A stretch of DNA of 64,000 nucleotides from Anaerostipes faecalis (GCF_018982945.1 NZ_JABRXE010000003.1:62001-126000); one strand, 5' to 3'. Counted from the first letter of the stretch, positions 52,323 through 63,503 are shown. Program-made: numbers and translations. The notes: generated by a model from the letters alone, not told the origin.

Positions 52323-53684
52323 TTATAATATCAATTCTTCTTCAGGATAAGAGAATGACCGTTTCTTTTTCTTCTTCTTTCCAACAGAAAATCCAATAGC
52401 CATGGAAATCGGACCAACTCTTCCAAGATACATTGTAATAATGATTATTATTTTACCAAATAAATTCAACTCCGGTGTCATTCCTTTTGACAGCCCTACC
52501 GTTGCTAAGGCTGATACACATTCATAACAGGTTGTCATAAATGTCTGATCATCAAATAACAGTAAAAACAAAACCGCCGTCAGAAGAACTGAGAGATTAA
52601 TCATGATAATTGCCAGTGCTTTTGGTACCAGAACATCTGATACTTTTCTCCTGAACAAGCTAATATCATCTTCTTGTTTTGCCACTGTGACAACACAATA
52701 AATAAGGATTGTAAAGGTAACTGTTTTTACTCCACCTGCGGTTCCCACCGGTGATCCTCCAATGAACATGAGAATCATAGAAATCAAAGATGAACCCTCT
52801 GACAGCCCGGCCTGCGGTATCGTTTCAAATCCTGCTGTACGAGTAGTCACAGACTGAAACATAGATGCCATTAATTTCTGTCCCACATTCAGATCTTTCA
52901 TTGTTTCCGGATTATTAAATTCAAATATGAAGATTAAAACAGTTCCTGCAATAATCAAAAACAGCGTTGCCGTTATAGCAACTTTGCTGTGAAATCTTAA
53001 TTTATCCCAGGCACGCTTCACAGTACACTTTCTGTATATTAAATCCTTTAATCCATGGTACATATCTTTCCATACAATAAATCCAAGTCCTCCAAGAACA
53101 ATGAGTCCCATGGTTGTAAAATTAATGACCGGATTGGTGACATAGCTCCTTAAACTATCCAGCTGTACAATATCCATTCCCGCATTACAAAATGCTGAAA
53201 TAGAGTTAAATATCGATGCCCAGATTCCATATCTCCATCCAAATTCCGGTATAAACTGTGTTGCATATAATAATGCTCCAATTCCTTCTACAATAAACGT
53301 CCCTACAAATATTTTCTTTACAAGAACTACAAGACCCGACATGGTATTAAGTCCCATGGACTCCTGTATCAGCATCCGGTTACTTAAGCTGATTCTTTTT
53401 CCTAACAAAAAAAACATTCCTGCAGTAATGGTAACTACACCTAATCCTCCGATCTGGATCAGCACTGCAATGACCAGCTGACCGAAAAAACTCCAATGGG
53501 TCATGGTGGTTTCTACAACCAGTCCTGTTACACAGACAGATGTTGTTGCTGTAAAAAGTGAGTCGATATATGGTGTCATCTGACCGCTTTTTGAAGAAAC
53601 AGGGAGCATTAAAAGTACGGATCCAATCAAAATCGTCAATAAAAATCCCAGTAAGATTATCTGTACCGGTTTCAAACGTTTCAT
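52323..53684 (-). CDS. ktrB: Potassium uptake channel, TrkH/KtrB type
   Basis: 453 residues, four M1-P-M2 repeats: SLFTATTSVCVTGL, NSISAFCNAGMDI, QSVTTRTAGFETI, ECVSALATVGLS, each carrying the selectivity-filter glycine. Membrane protein for K+ (or Na+-coupled K+) import. The C-terminus KKKKKRSF is basic. First gene of the K+ pair; start ATG 53684 behind AAAGGGG. Confidence 0.93.
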   Translation of the reverse strand: MKRLKPVQIILLGFLLTILIGSVLLMLPVSSKSGQMTPYIDSLFTATTSVCVTGLVVETTMTHWSFFGQLVIAVLIQIGGLGVVTITAGMFFLLGKRISLSNRMLIQESMGLNTMSGLVVLVKKIFVGTFIVEGIGALLYATQFIPEFGWRYGIWASIFNSISAFCNAGMDIVQLDSLRSYVTNPVINFTTMGLIVLGGLGFIVWKDMYHGLKDLIYRKCTVKRAWDKLRFHSKVAITATLFLIIAGTVLIFIFEFNNPETMKDLNVGQKLMASMFQSVTTRTAGFETIPQAGLSEGSSLISMILMFIGGSPVGTAGGVKTVTFTILIYCVVTVAKQEDDISLFRRKVSDVLVPKALAIIMINLSVLLTAVLFLLLFDDQTFMTTCYECVSALATVGLSKGMTPELNLFGKIIIIITMYLGRVGPISMAIGFSVGKKKKKKRSFSYPEEELIL

Positions 53685-53704
53685 TCTTAAACCCCTTTCT
53701 TACC

Positions 53705-53760
53705 TTCTTTTGTATTCTTACAGAAAATCCACCCAAATTTCCTGTAAGAATACAAAAGAA
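53705..53760. repeat. Perfect 19-base inverted repeat before ktrB
   Basis: TTCTTTTGTATTCTTACAG (53705-53723) and CTGTAAGAATACAAAAGAA (53742-53760), loop 18 bases. Between the ktrB start and the pfkA terminator. It could be an operator or RNA hairpin in the ktr leader, or part of the pfkA terminator. Confidence 0.75.
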
Positions 53761-53763
53761 AAG

Positions 53764-53803
53764 CAGACTCCTTCTCTGCAAAGGAGCCGTACTTTTCTCT
53801 TAA
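53764..53803 (-). terminator. Terminator of pfkA
   Basis: On the minus strand GGCTCCTT pairs with AAGGAGTC, followed by TGCTTTTCTTTTG, 14 bases after the pfkA stop. Confidence 0.65.
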
Positions 53804-53816
53804 TTTTTCTTTTCTT

Positions 53817-54860
<1,044 letters not shown>

Positions 54861-54890
54861 CTATTTAGTCAAGTTTTTCAATAGTCTTTA

Positions 54891-57800
54891 TTATAATCCT
54901 AACGAACGAAGTCGAATATTTTCTTTTCCATACCTTTTTTCCAGCTGATAGATCATATCCTGATCTGTTTCCACCATCCAGTCATGTCCAAGACGGTTCA
55001 CCGCCTTTTCTGCCTTACAATATACAATGACCGGACTTTTTCCCGGATAAACCTTTAATTCTTCTTTTAGCCACTGTTCTTCCCGGAAATAAGTGTTTTT
55101 ATCAGGAAACTGTATCCACAGCTCTTTTGCCACTTCATAAAAAGGTACAATCTGATTGCATATCAATTTGCTTTCTTCTTCAGATACAGAAGCAATTCCT
55201 TTTATAAAAACTTTTGCATCTTCCTTTAAGATTGACTGACAGGATGCATACTGACGCGGAAAAACAATAACTTCCACAGTTCCTCTTAGATCTTCCAGTG
55301 TTAAAAATGCCATATTCTGATTCTTTCTTGTCAATTTAACATTAATATCACTGATGATTCCACCAATGATACAGCTTTGCTGATCATGAATCACAGTTTT
55401 TCCTGTTTCCTCATCTATAACAAAATCAGCAGTACTTGCATTGGTGTTTCTCTCCAGCATTTCCATATCATCATCCAAAGGGTGTCCGCTTACATAAATA
55501 CCAAGGACTTCTTTCTCCATCGCCAGCAACTGTTCTTTTTCATATTCACCTACATCAGGATAATGAATCTGGAAAGTCTCCTGATCCTCTTCTGACAGCA
55601 GATCCATCAGACTCATCTGACCGGCAATTTCATTTTTGCGTTCCTTTTGTATATTGTCCAGTACTCCGGCATAAACAAACATCTGTTGTTTTCTTGTGAC
55701 ACCAAAACCATCTAAAGCTCCTGATTTTATGAGATTTTCCATAGTTCGTTTATTCATCTCCCTGCTGGATAATCTTTCTACCAGGTCATTAAGATCTCTG
55801 AAAGTCCCATGTTCCCTGCGTTCTTTTATAATAGCTTCAATAACAGGCTTTCCAAGACTTTTTATAGCTGTCAGTCCATATCTGATATTTCCATGATCAA
55901 CAGAAAAAGAACCTTCTCCCCTGTTAATATCCGGTGGCAGAATCTGTATTCCCATTTTTCTGCAGGCATAACTATATTCTGCGATTTTTGAAGTATTTCC
56001 AAGAACAGAAGTCAGCAATGCTGCCATAAATTCCACCGGATAATGACATTTTAAATACGCTGTACGGTAAGAAACCACCGCATATGCTGCTGCATGGGAT
56101 TTGTTAAATGCGTATTTTGCAAAATCCAGCATTTCATCCCAGATATGGTTAGCAGTTTTTTCATCGATTCCATTATGAATGCAGCCGGGAATTCCTTCTT
56201 CTTCATTTCCATAAACGAAATTCTGACGTTCCTTCATCATAACGTCACCTTTTTTCTTGGACATGGCACGCCTTACAAGGTCACTTCGTCCTAAAGTATA
56301 TCCAGCCAGTTTCATTACGATCTGCATAACCTGTTCCTGATAAACAATACATCCATAGGTCGGTTCCAGAATCTCTTCCATTTCCTCACATTCATAATGT
56401 ATGCTCTCTGTACTGTTTTTTCCTTCAATATAACGAGGAATAAAATCCATTGGACCTGGACGGTAAAGAGAAATCCCAGCTATGATATCCTCCATATTGG
56501 TTGGCTTTAATTCCTTCATGAAACTTTTCATTCCGGAACTTTCCAGCTGAAATACCCCCTCTGTATGACCGTTTCCAATCATCTCATATACTTTTCTGTC
56601 ATTTGGATCAATGGTACTGATATCAAAATCCGGTTTTGACCTTTTGACCAGTTCCACTGCATCCTGAATAACCGTCAAAGTTCTCAGCCCAAGAAAGTCC
56701 ATTTTTAAAAGCCCCAGTTCTTCGATGGTGGTCATGGTAAACTGGGTAGTCACTGCATTATCTGCTCCTGTCGCCAACGGTACATATTCATCAATAGCAC
56801 GTTTTCCAATAACGACACCAGCTGCATGCATGGATGCATGTCTTGGCAGTCCTTCCAAACGTCTGGACATCTCAATCAAATGTCTGGTTTCCTCATCTTC
56901 CTCATACACCTTCTTCAGATCTGAACTGATTTTTAACGCCTTATCAATGGTAATATTCAATTCATTAGGAATCATTTTGGCGATACTGTCAACCTTGGCA
57001 TATGGAATGTCCAGTACTCTTCCTACATCACGAATAACCATTCTTGCCGCCATGGTTCCAAAAGTAATGATCTGTACAACCTGATCTTTACCATACTTCT
57101 TAACCACATAGTTAATAACTTCCTGTCGTCTTTCATAACAAAAATCCACATCAATATCTGGCATAGATACACGTTCCGGGTTTAGAAAACGTTCAAAGAG
57201 AAGCTGATATCGTATAGGATCAATATCTGTTATCTCCAGGCAATAGGCGACTATACTTCCTGCAGCAGAACCTCGTCCCGGACCCACTGCAATTCCATGC
57301 TCTTTGGCATAATGAATAAAATCCCAGACAATCAGAAAGTAATCTACATATCCCATATTTTCAATGGTTGTCAGCTCATAATCCAGACGTTCTCTCAACT
57401 CATCTGTAACCTGATGATATCTCTGCTGAATTCCTTCCTGACATAGATGCTTCAGATATGATACTGCCGTAAATCCTTCAGGAACATCATATTTAGGTAC
57501 TTTCTGTTCTCCAAATACGATTTCAACATTACAGCGTCCGGCAATCTTTTCTGTATTTTCAAGGGCCTTTGCAGCATACGGAAACAATCGTTTCATTTCC
57601 TCTGGTGATTTCAGATAATACTGTCCTCCCTCATACCTCATTCTATCTTCATCCTGAACTTTTTTACCTGTCTGGATACATAAGAGAATATCATGAGCTT
57701 CCACATCATCCTTGTATGTGTAATGTATATCATTGGTAGCTACCAGATCAATTCCTGTTTCCTGAGACATTTTCAGTAAAGCAGTATTTACTTTTGTCTG

Positions 57801-58346
57801 CTGGCTGATTCCATGATCCTGAAGTTCCAAAAAGAAGTTACCTTCTCCAAAAATCTCCTGAAGTCCTAAAGCAGCTTTTTTTGCTTTTTCATAATCATCC
57901 TGACAAATATAGGATGCCACTTCTCCTGCCAGACATGCACTTAATGCAATTAATCCTTCACTATATTTTCTCAGAACCTCATAATCCACTCTTGGCTTAT
58001 AATAAAATCCTTCTGTAAATCCTCTGGATACGATTTTCATCAGATTATGATACCCTTGATCATTTTCTGCCAGAAGGACCAGATGATAGTAACGATTCTC
58101 TCCCTGCTTTGTGTCCTTATCAAACCTTGAACCTGTGGTTACATATATCTCGCATCCAATGATTGGCTTAATTCCTTCTGCTCTGGCTGCCTTGTAAAAA
58201 TCAATCACTCCGTACATGGCACCATGATCTGTAATTGCAATACTGTCCATTCCCAGTTCTTTGGTCTGATGGACAAGTTCCTTAATCTTACTGGACCCAT
58301 CCAGCAGACTGTATTCTGTATGAACATGTAAATGTGTAAAACTCAT
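54891..58346 (-). CDS. dnaE: DNA polymerase III alpha subunit, DnaE type
   Basis: 1151 residues. N-terminal PHP domain (THLHVHTEYSLLDGSS), polymerase core with GPGRGSAAGSIVAYCL and the catalytic PDIDVDFCYERR, DRSDLVRRAMSKKK-like LGRSDLVRRAMSKKKGD, FNKSHAAAYAVVSY, then tandem HhH (PPDINRGEGSFSV) and OB-fold (FLTLEDLRGTVEVIVFP). In Firmicutes with PolC, DnaE extends primers. Complete; start ATG 58346 behind ATAGGAG. Confidence 0.97.
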   Translation of the reverse strand: MSFTHLHVHTEYSLLDGSSKIKELVHQTKELGMDSIAITDHGAMYGVIDFYKAARAEGIKPIIGCEIYVTTGSRFDKDTKQGENRYYHLVLLAENDQGYHNLMKIVSRGFTEGFYYKPRVDYEVLRKYSEGLIALSACLAGEVASYICQDDYEKAKKAALGLQEIFGEGNFFLELQDHGISQQTKVNTALLKMSQETGIDLVATNDIHYTYKDDVEAHDILLCIQTGKKVQDEDRMRYEGGQYYLKSPEEMKRLFPYAAKALENTEKIAGRCNVEIVFGEQKVPKYDVPEGFTAVSYLKHLCQEGIQQRYHQVTDELRERLDYELTTIENMGYVDYFLIVWDFIHYAKEHGIAVGPGRGSAAGSIVAYCLEITDIDPIRYQLLFERFLNPERVSMPDIDVDFCYERRQEVINYVVKKYGKDQVVQIITFGTMAARMVIRDVGRVLDIPYAKVDSIAKMIPNELNITIDKALKISSDLKKVYEEDEETRHLIEMSRRLEGLPRHASMHAAGVVIGKRAIDEYVPLATGADNAVTTQFTMTTIEELGLLKMDFLGLRTLTVIQDAVELVKRSKPDFDISTIDPNDRKVYEMIGNGHTEGVFQLESSGMKSFMKELKPTNMEDIIAGISLYRPGPMDFIPRYIEGKNSTESIHYECEEMEEILEPTYGCIVYQEQVMQIVMKLAGYTLGRSDLVRRAMSKKKGDVMMKERQNFVYGNEEEGIPGCIHNGIDEKTANHIWDEMLDFAKYAFNKSHAAAYAVVSYRTAYLKCHYPVEFMAALLTSVLGNTSKIAEYSYACRKMGIQILPPDINRGEGSFSVDHGNIRYGLTAIKSLGKPVIEAIIKERREHGTFRDLNDLVERLSSREMNKRTMENLIKSGALDGFGVTRKQQMFVYAGVLDNIQKERKNEIAGQMSLMDLLSEEDQETFQIHYPDVGEYEKEQLLAMEKEVLGIYVSGHPLDDDMEMLERNTNASTADFVIDEETGKTVIHDQQSCIIGGIISDINVKLTRKNQNMAFLTLEDLRGTVEVIVFPRQYASCQSILKEDAKVFIKGIASVSEEESKLICNQIVPFYEVAKELWIQFPDKNTYFREEQWLKEELKVYPGKSPVIVYCKAEKAVNRLGHDWMVETDQDMIYQLEKRYGKENIRLRSLGL

Positions 58347-58471
58347 GAAACTATTTAACTCCTATCGGCTGATCATAAACTTGGGGTCCTGCTTCCCTTT
58401 CTTATCTTTTGATTCTATTTACCCTCCTGATTCTTCTTATGATAATTTTAACATATTCCTTATTCTTATGC

Positions 58472-58477
58472 TATAAT
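58472..58477 (+). promoter_or_regulatory. -10 box upstream of murF
   Basis: TATAAT at 58472-58477 with a weak -35 (TAACAT at 58449-58454, spacer 17). A further A-rich stretch and weak GAGG site precede the murF start. Confidence 0.45.
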
Positions 58478-58540
58478 CTCATTATAGAACAATCTGAAGA
58501 AAAAAGAAAAAAAGCATTTTGCTTGGAATTGAGGTTTTAA

Positions 58541-59896
58541 ATGGAAAATATGACAATAAAAGACATTTTAACTGCTACCGGTGGCACACTTTTGTGCGGT
58601 GATCCTTCTATGGTTATTGACAGAATCAGCACAAATTCTATGGAAATGGGCCCTAACACCTTATTTGTTCCAATTATCGGTGAACGGGTAGATGCACACA
58701 TTTTTATATCCAGTGCCCTGAAAAACGGAGGTGCTGCCCTGACTCAGGAACATGAAGAAGCCTCAGGTGAAGCCCCTTATATTAAAGTTCCTGATACATT
58801 AACAGCTATGCAGCAGATTGCCGCTTATTATCGTAACAAAATGTCTCTTCCAATTGTGGGGGTAACCGGAAGCGTTGGTAAAACAACAACCAGAGAAATG
58901 ATTGCCCATGTCCTTCGCGGCAGCTTCAAAGTATTTGAGACCATTGGAAATCAGAACAGCCAGGTAGGAGTTCCTTTAACTTTAGATCACCTTTCCTCAA
59001 ACGATGAAATTGGTGTTCTTGAAATGGGAATGAGCGAACCGGGACAGATTACGATTCTCGGAAATATCATTCATCCTAATGTTGGCGTAGTGACAAATGT
59101 GGGGGTATCTCATATTGAAATGATGGGCTCCAGAGATAATATCTGCCGTGAAAAACTGGATATACAAAACGGTCTTCCTGAAGATGGTATTTTATTCCTG
59201 AATGGAGACAATGACATGATCCGGAAACACCTGGATTACGTGAAAAAACCTTATGAATTCTATGGTTTTGCACCTGATTGTACCTATCGTGCAGAAAATA
59301 TTACAGAAAAAGACGGACAGACCATTTTTGATTTTTGTTATGATAAAATACGTGAAACAGTTACATTGAATGTCCTGGGTGAACACAATGTTTCCAATGC
59401 TTTGGCTGCCATGGCAATTGGTCTTCGCTATCATGTACCAATGGAAAAAATCAAACAGCAGTTATCCACATTTTCCGGTCAGCGTCAGAACATTATCAAC
59501 AAAAACGGTTATACCGTCATTGATGATGCTTATAATGCAAGTCCTGATTCCATGAAAGCAAGCCTTAAAATCCTGTCCAGCTTCCAGACAACAGGAAGAA
59601 AAATTGCTGTTTTATCGGACATGCTGGAGCTTGGACCTGATTCACCAAAATATCACCGGGAAGTAGGAGATTTCCTTGTTACAACCTCTGTTACCGATCT
59701 TCTTATCACCGGAAATTTATCTCTGGAATTTATAAAAGCAGTGGAAGAAAGTGATTCTCCTATTCATGCAAAACATTTTGCATCCAACCAGGATTTAATT
59801 GCATATCTGAAAGAAAATCTAAAAGAAAATGATGTGATTCTTGTAAAAGGATCCAATGGCATGAAATTAAAAGAAGTATCTGCCGCACTGATTTAA
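58541..59896 (+). CDS. murF: UDP-MurNAc-tripeptide--D-Ala-D-Ala ligase
   Basis: 451 residues; last cytoplasmic step of peptidoglycan precursor synthesis. Uridine-binding N-domain (DRISTNSMEMGPNTLFVPI), P-loop GVTGSVGKTTTREM, IGNQNSQVGVPLTL, LEMGMSEPGQI, VIDDAYNASPDSMKASL, VLSDMLELGP, and VKGSNGMKLKEV at the end. The start ATG 58541 has a weak site (GAGG). Confidence 0.96.
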   Translation: MENMTIKDILTATGGTLLCGDPSMVIDRISTNSMEMGPNTLFVPIIGERVDAHIFISSALKNGGAALTQEHEEASGEAPYIKVPDTLTAMQQIAAYYRNKMSLPIVGVTGSVGKTTTREMIAHVLRGSFKVFETIGNQNSQVGVPLTLDHLSSNDEIGVLEMGMSEPGQITILGNIIHPNVGVVTNVGVSHIEMMGSRDNICREKLDIQNGLPEDGILFLNGDNDMIRKHLDYVKKPYEFYGFAPDCTYRAENITEKDGQTIFDFCYDKIRETVTLNVLGEHNVSNALAAMAIGLRYHVPMEKIKQQLSTFSGQRQNIINKNGYTVIDDAYNASPDSMKASLKILSSFQTTGRKIAVLSDMLELGPDSPKYHREVGDFLVTTSVTDLLITGNLSLEFIKAVEESDSPIHAKHFASNQDLIAYLKENLKENDVILVKGSNGMKLKEVSAALI

Positions 59897-59925
59897 GAAA
59901 CAATCTGATATAGCCGATTTGTATC

Positions 59926-59958
59926 AGCCGTGTACAAAAAAATGTACACGGCTTTCTA
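59926..59958 (+). terminator. Terminator of murF
   Basis: AGCCGTGTACA (59926-59936) and TGTACACGGCT (59943-59953), then TTCTATT. Confidence 0.85.
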
Positions 59959-59987
59959 TTGACAATTAAAAATCACTGGATTAAACT
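59959..59987 (+). promoter_or_regulatory. Promoter of T-box/cstA transcript
   Basis: TTGACA (59959-59964), 17 bases, TAAACT (59982-59987). Directly after the murF terminator. Confidence 0.7.
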
Positions 59988-59995
59988 AAGTTTCA

Positions 59996-60280
59996 ACAAA
60001 ATACAGTATGCAATGAGCAGGACACATTGATGAATGTACACTTCTTCCAGAGAGCTGCGTTTGGTGTGAAACAGCAGAAGCCATTCATGAACATCCCCTG
60101 TGAGCAGTCAACTGAACATGGACTTACCATTAGTAAGTGAGACCGGATTTCTACCGTTATCAGGAAACACATTCACAGGATGTGATAGAGAGATTATAAT
60201 TTATGTAATAACATGAAGTGGTACCGCGGAATATTTTTCGTCTTCTAAAATGCAAAAGCATTTTGGAAGACGTTTTTTTA
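59996..60280 (+). ncRNA. T-box riboswitch leader
   Basis: Senses uncharged tRNA and controls cstA by antitermination. Seen: stem I with lower stem CACA/TGTG, upper stem ATGAATG/CATTCAT, the apical motifs CAGAGAGCTGCG and TTGGTGTGAAACAGCAG, the T-box AAGTGGTACCGCGG (60216-60229), and the terminator CGTCTTCTAAAATGC/GCATTTTGGAAGACG (60239-60272) with seven T. Specifier loop is GAACATCCCC; AUC (60092-60094, Ile) or CAU (60091-60093, His) are the readings. UGGU in the T-box pairs with a discriminator A, which favours Ile over His (C73). Confidence 0.92.
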
Positions 60281-60361
60281 TTTCAATCAAAAAATGTTCT
60301 ATTGTATAAGATTGTATTTTGTGTTTTGAATTGTAGTTATATTTTTAGAGGAGTGATTAAA

Positions 60362-62074
60362 ATGAATAGTTTAACAATCGTAGCTATCGCTATCGTTGCA
60401 CTGGCTGCCGGATATGTTCTTTATGGACGCTGGCTTGCTAAATCATGGGGTATTGATCCAAAAGCAAAAACCCCTGCTTATACACATGAAGATGGGGAAG
60501 ATTATATTCCAACACCAAAACTGGTTGTTTTCTCACATCAGTTTTCATCTATCGCTGGTGCAGGACCTGTTACCGGACCGATCATCGCAGCAATGTTCGG
60601 ATGGGTTCCAGTCCTTTTATGGCTGATTATCGGAGGAATTTTCTTCGGAGCTGTTCAGGACTTTACCGCCTTATATGCTTCTGTAAAGAACGAAGGAAAA
60701 TCCATGGGTATTTTGATTGAAAAATATATCGGAAAAACAGGAAGAAAATTATTTCTCCTATTTTCATGGTTATTTACACTGCTGGTAATTGCTGCATTTA
60801 CCGATATGGTTGCCAGTACATTTAACGGATTTACCGATACAGGTGTAAAAAGCTCACCAAATGCAGCTGCCGCTTCTATTTCTATGCTGTTTATCGTAGG
60901 TGCCATTGTATTCGGTCTCTTTACAAAATACTTTAAGCCAAATCAGGTTGTAGAATTTGTGATTGGTATTGTTTTATTGATTGCCATGCTTGCATTGGGA
61001 ATTGCTTTTCCACTGTATTTTGGAAAGGCCACATGGACTGGTGTAGTTATGGTTTACTTATTCCTGGCATCTGTAATGCCAATGTGGTTATTAATGCAGC
61101 CTCGTGATTATTTAAGTACTTTCTTGTTGGTCGGTATGATTGCCGGTGCTGTTCTTGGTGTTTTTGTTGCTCACCCTGCAATGAATTTACCTGCTTTCAA
61201 CGGATTTAATGTGGCTGGAAAGAGCTTATTCCCAACATTGTTTATTACCATTGCCTGCGGCGCTGTTTCAGGATTCCACAGTCTGGTATCTTCTGGAACA
61301 TCATCTAAAACAATTAGCAATGAAAAAGACATGCTTTTTGTCGGATATGGTTCAATGATGGTAGAATCTCTGCTTGGTGTCATCGCTTTAGTTGTTGTTG
61401 GAGCAGCCGCAGTCGGTGGAAAAATGCCTGCCGGAACTCCTTTTCAGATTTTCTCTGGAAATGTTGCAGGATTTCTGACATTACTTGGTATTCCAAAACA
61501 TGTGGCTGTATGCTTTATGACAATGTGCGTTTCCGCACTGGCATTAACATCTTTAGACTCTGTTGCACGAATTGGACGTATGTCTTTCCAGGAATTGTTC
61601 CTTGGTGAATCAGCAGATGGATCTGACCTGTCAGGATTCAGAAAACTCTGTACTAACAAATATTTTGCTACTGTTATTACCTTATTCTTCGGATTCCTGT
61701 TATGTCTTGGTGGATACAATAACATCTGGCCTTTATTTGGCGCTGCCAACCAGCTGTTAGCTTCATTAGTTCTGATTGCATTATCTGTCTTCTTATTGAC
61801 AACAGGAAGAAAAGGATGGACACTTTACGCTCCAATGTGCATTATGCTGATCGTTACATTCACTGCATTAATCCAGGCAGTTATTGGTATCTTTACAAAG
61901 ATCTTCGTAACTGGAGGATTTGTATTTATGATTGACGGACTCCAGCTGATCGTTGCCTTACTGTTAATGGCACTTGGATTTATGGTTGCCGTCTCCTGCT
62001 TTAAAAAGCTGATTCATAAAAAGGAGAAAGATACAACTCATACAAACTTCCATAAAACAGCTGATGCAAAATAA
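60362..62074 (+). CDS. cstA: CstA family transporter
   Basis: 570 residues, about 16 membrane helices. Family marks: VLYGRWLAKSWGIDP, PTPKLVVFSHQFSSIAGAGP, SSGTSSKTISNEKDM, ALTSLDSVARIGRM, NKYFATVITLFFGF. CstA proteins take up peptides or pyruvate by cation symport. The T-box leader implies amino acid or peptide import, so a role in supplying the sensed amino acid is likely. Start ATG 60362 behind AGAGGAGTGATTAAA; a longer frame into the T-box is not real. Confidence 0.93.
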   Translation: MNSLTIVAIAIVALAAGYVLYGRWLAKSWGIDPKAKTPAYTHEDGEDYIPTPKLVVFSHQFSSIAGAGPVTGPIIAAMFGWVPVLLWLIIGGIFFGAVQDFTALYASVKNEGKSMGILIEKYIGKTGRKLFLLFSWLFTLLVIAAFTDMVASTFNGFTDTGVKSSPNAAAASISMLFIVGAIVFGLFTKYFKPNQVVEFVIGIVLLIAMLALGIAFPLYFGKATWTGVVMVYLFLASVMPMWLLMQPRDYLSTFLLVGMIAGAVLGVFVAHPAMNLPAFNGFNVAGKSLFPTLFITIACGAVSGFHSLVSSGTSSKTISNEKDMLFVGYGSMMVESLLGVIALVVVGAAAVGGKMPAGTPFQIFSGNVAGFLTLLGIPKHVAVCFMTMCVSALALTSLDSVARIGRMSFQELFLGESADGSDLSGFRKLCTNKYFATVITLFFGFLLCLGGYNNIWPLFGAANQLLASLVLIALSVFLLTTGRKGWTLYAPMCIMLIVTFTALIQAVIGIFTKIFVTGGFVFMIDGLQLIVALLLMALGFMVAVSCFKKLIHKKEKDTTHTNFHKTADAK

Positions 62075-62090
62075 ATTTTATTCCATAGAA

Positions 62091-62131
62091 AAAAGTGTGT
62101 AAGCTCTGATTCGCTTACACACTTTTATTTT
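62091..62131. terminator. Bidirectional terminator
   Basis: AAAAGTGTGTAAGC (62091-62104) and GCTTACACACTTTT (62113-62126), A/T tracts on both sides, between convergent cstA and the NSS transporter. Confidence 0.88.
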
Positions 62132-62132
62132 T

Positions 62133-63503
62133 TTAAAAGAACTTATCAATATATCCCTGTACAAAAATAAACACTACGATCAATGGCAAAATATATGTCA
62201 CATAAATTCTTGTCCATTCCGGGAATCTGATTCCTTCTCCTTCATTGGCTTCTTTTGTAAAGTTCTTCCAGCCCCATCCATACTTTGTTACACAAAACAG
62301 AAGATATATCAAAGATCCCAAAGGAAGAATATTATTGCTGACAATAAAATCTTCCAGATCCTGTATAGTAGTTCCTGATCCAAGAGGCTCTATAAAGCTC
62401 CACACATTGAATCCTAACGCACAAGGCAAAGATAATACAACAATTGCCACTGCATTAAAGGCAATTGATTTCTTTAGACTCCATCCCCACAAATCCTGTG
62501 CAAAGGAAATAATATTCTGAAATACTGCAATAATCGTTGATAATGCTGCAAAACTCATAAACAGGAAGAATAAAGCACCCCATAAACGGCTTCCAGGCAT
62601 TTCATTAAAAACATTTGGTAAAGTAATAAATACCAGATTAGGACCACTGTCCGGTCTTACACCAAATGCTGAACATGCAGGAAAAATAATTAACCCAGCC
62701 ATCAATGCTACCAATGTATCCAGTATAGCTACATTGATTGCCTCTCCCGTCAATCGACGGCTTTTATCAATATAACTTCCGAAAATCGCAATGGCACCTA
62801 TTCCAAGACTCAATGTAAAAAAGGCCTGTCCCATTGCTGCAGACACAACAGTCATTATCCCCTGTTTTTTCATTGCGCCAAAATCAGGAACCAGATAAAA
62901 TTTTAATCCTTTAGCTGCTCCAGTTAAGGTTACACTTCTTACAATTAATATAAGGATTACCACAAACAGACATGACATCATTACAGTAGTGATCTTTTCC
63001 ACACCCTTTTCAAGTCCCATGGAACATACAAGAAATCCCAGTACAATTACCACCAGCATCCAGAAAATCTGAGTCCCAGGTTTTGAAAGCATAGTAGCAA
63101 AAATCCCTTCTACCTGTGCTGGCGTTTTTGCAACGAATTCACCTTTTATCATCTTAATGAAATAACAGATCATCCACCCTGCAACAGTTGTATAAAACAT
63201 CATGAGAAGATAATTTCCTGCCATTCCAATATAACTGTACCAATGCCATTTACTGCCCTTTGGTTCCAGTTTCTGAAAAGATGCAGCAATACTTCTCTGA
63301 CTGGCTCGTCCTACAGCATACTCCATTACCATAATCGGCAGTCCCAATACAAAAAGAAAAAACAAGTAGACCAATACAAATGCCGCACCTCCGTATTGCC
63401 CTGCAATAAACGGAAATCTCCAGACATTACCCAATCCTATGGCACATCCGGCAGAAATCAGAATAAATCCGATTCTTGATGAAAACTTTTCTCTCTTTTC
63501 CAC
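62133..63503 (-). CDS. Sodium-dependent transporter, NSS/LeuT family
   Basis: 456 residues, 11-12 helices. SRIGFILISAGCAIGLGNVWRF (TM1, with substrate/Na+ unwinding region), YGGAAFVLVYLFFLFVLGLPIMVMEYAVGR, TLSLGIGAIAIFGSYIDK. Imports amino acids (tryptophan/tyrosine or branched type) with sodium. The start ATG 63503 is behind AAGGAGAGA. Convergent with T-box-controlled cstA; both probably move amino acids. Confidence 0.92.
   Translation of the reverse strand: MEKREKFSSRIGFILISAGCAIGLGNVWRFPFIAGQYGGAAFVLVYLFFLFVLGLPIMVMEYAVGRASQRSIAASFQKLEPKGSKWHWYSYIGMAGNYLLMMFYTTVAGWMICYFIKMIKGEFVAKTPAQVEGIFATMLSKPGTQIFWMLVVIVLGFLVCSMGLEKGVEKITTVMMSCLFVVILILIVRSVTLTGAAKGLKFYLVPDFGAMKKQGIMTVVSAAMGQAFFTLSLGIGAIAIFGSYIDKSRRLTGEAINVAILDTLVALMAGLIIFPACSAFGVRPDSGPNLVFITLPNVFNEMPGSRLWGALFFLFMSFAALSTIIAVFQNIISFAQDLWGWSLKKSIAFNAVAIVVLSLPCALGFNVWSFIEPLGSGTTIQDLEDFIVSNNILPLGSLIYLLFCVTKYGWGWKNFTKEANEGEGIRFPEWTRIYVTYILPLIVVFIFVQGYIDKFF

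Noticed and set aside
53764-53803. Riboswitch (ydaO-type c-di-AMP) before ktrB
   Set aside because: The hairpins are simple inverted repeats and I see none of the conserved junction sequence expected for that class.
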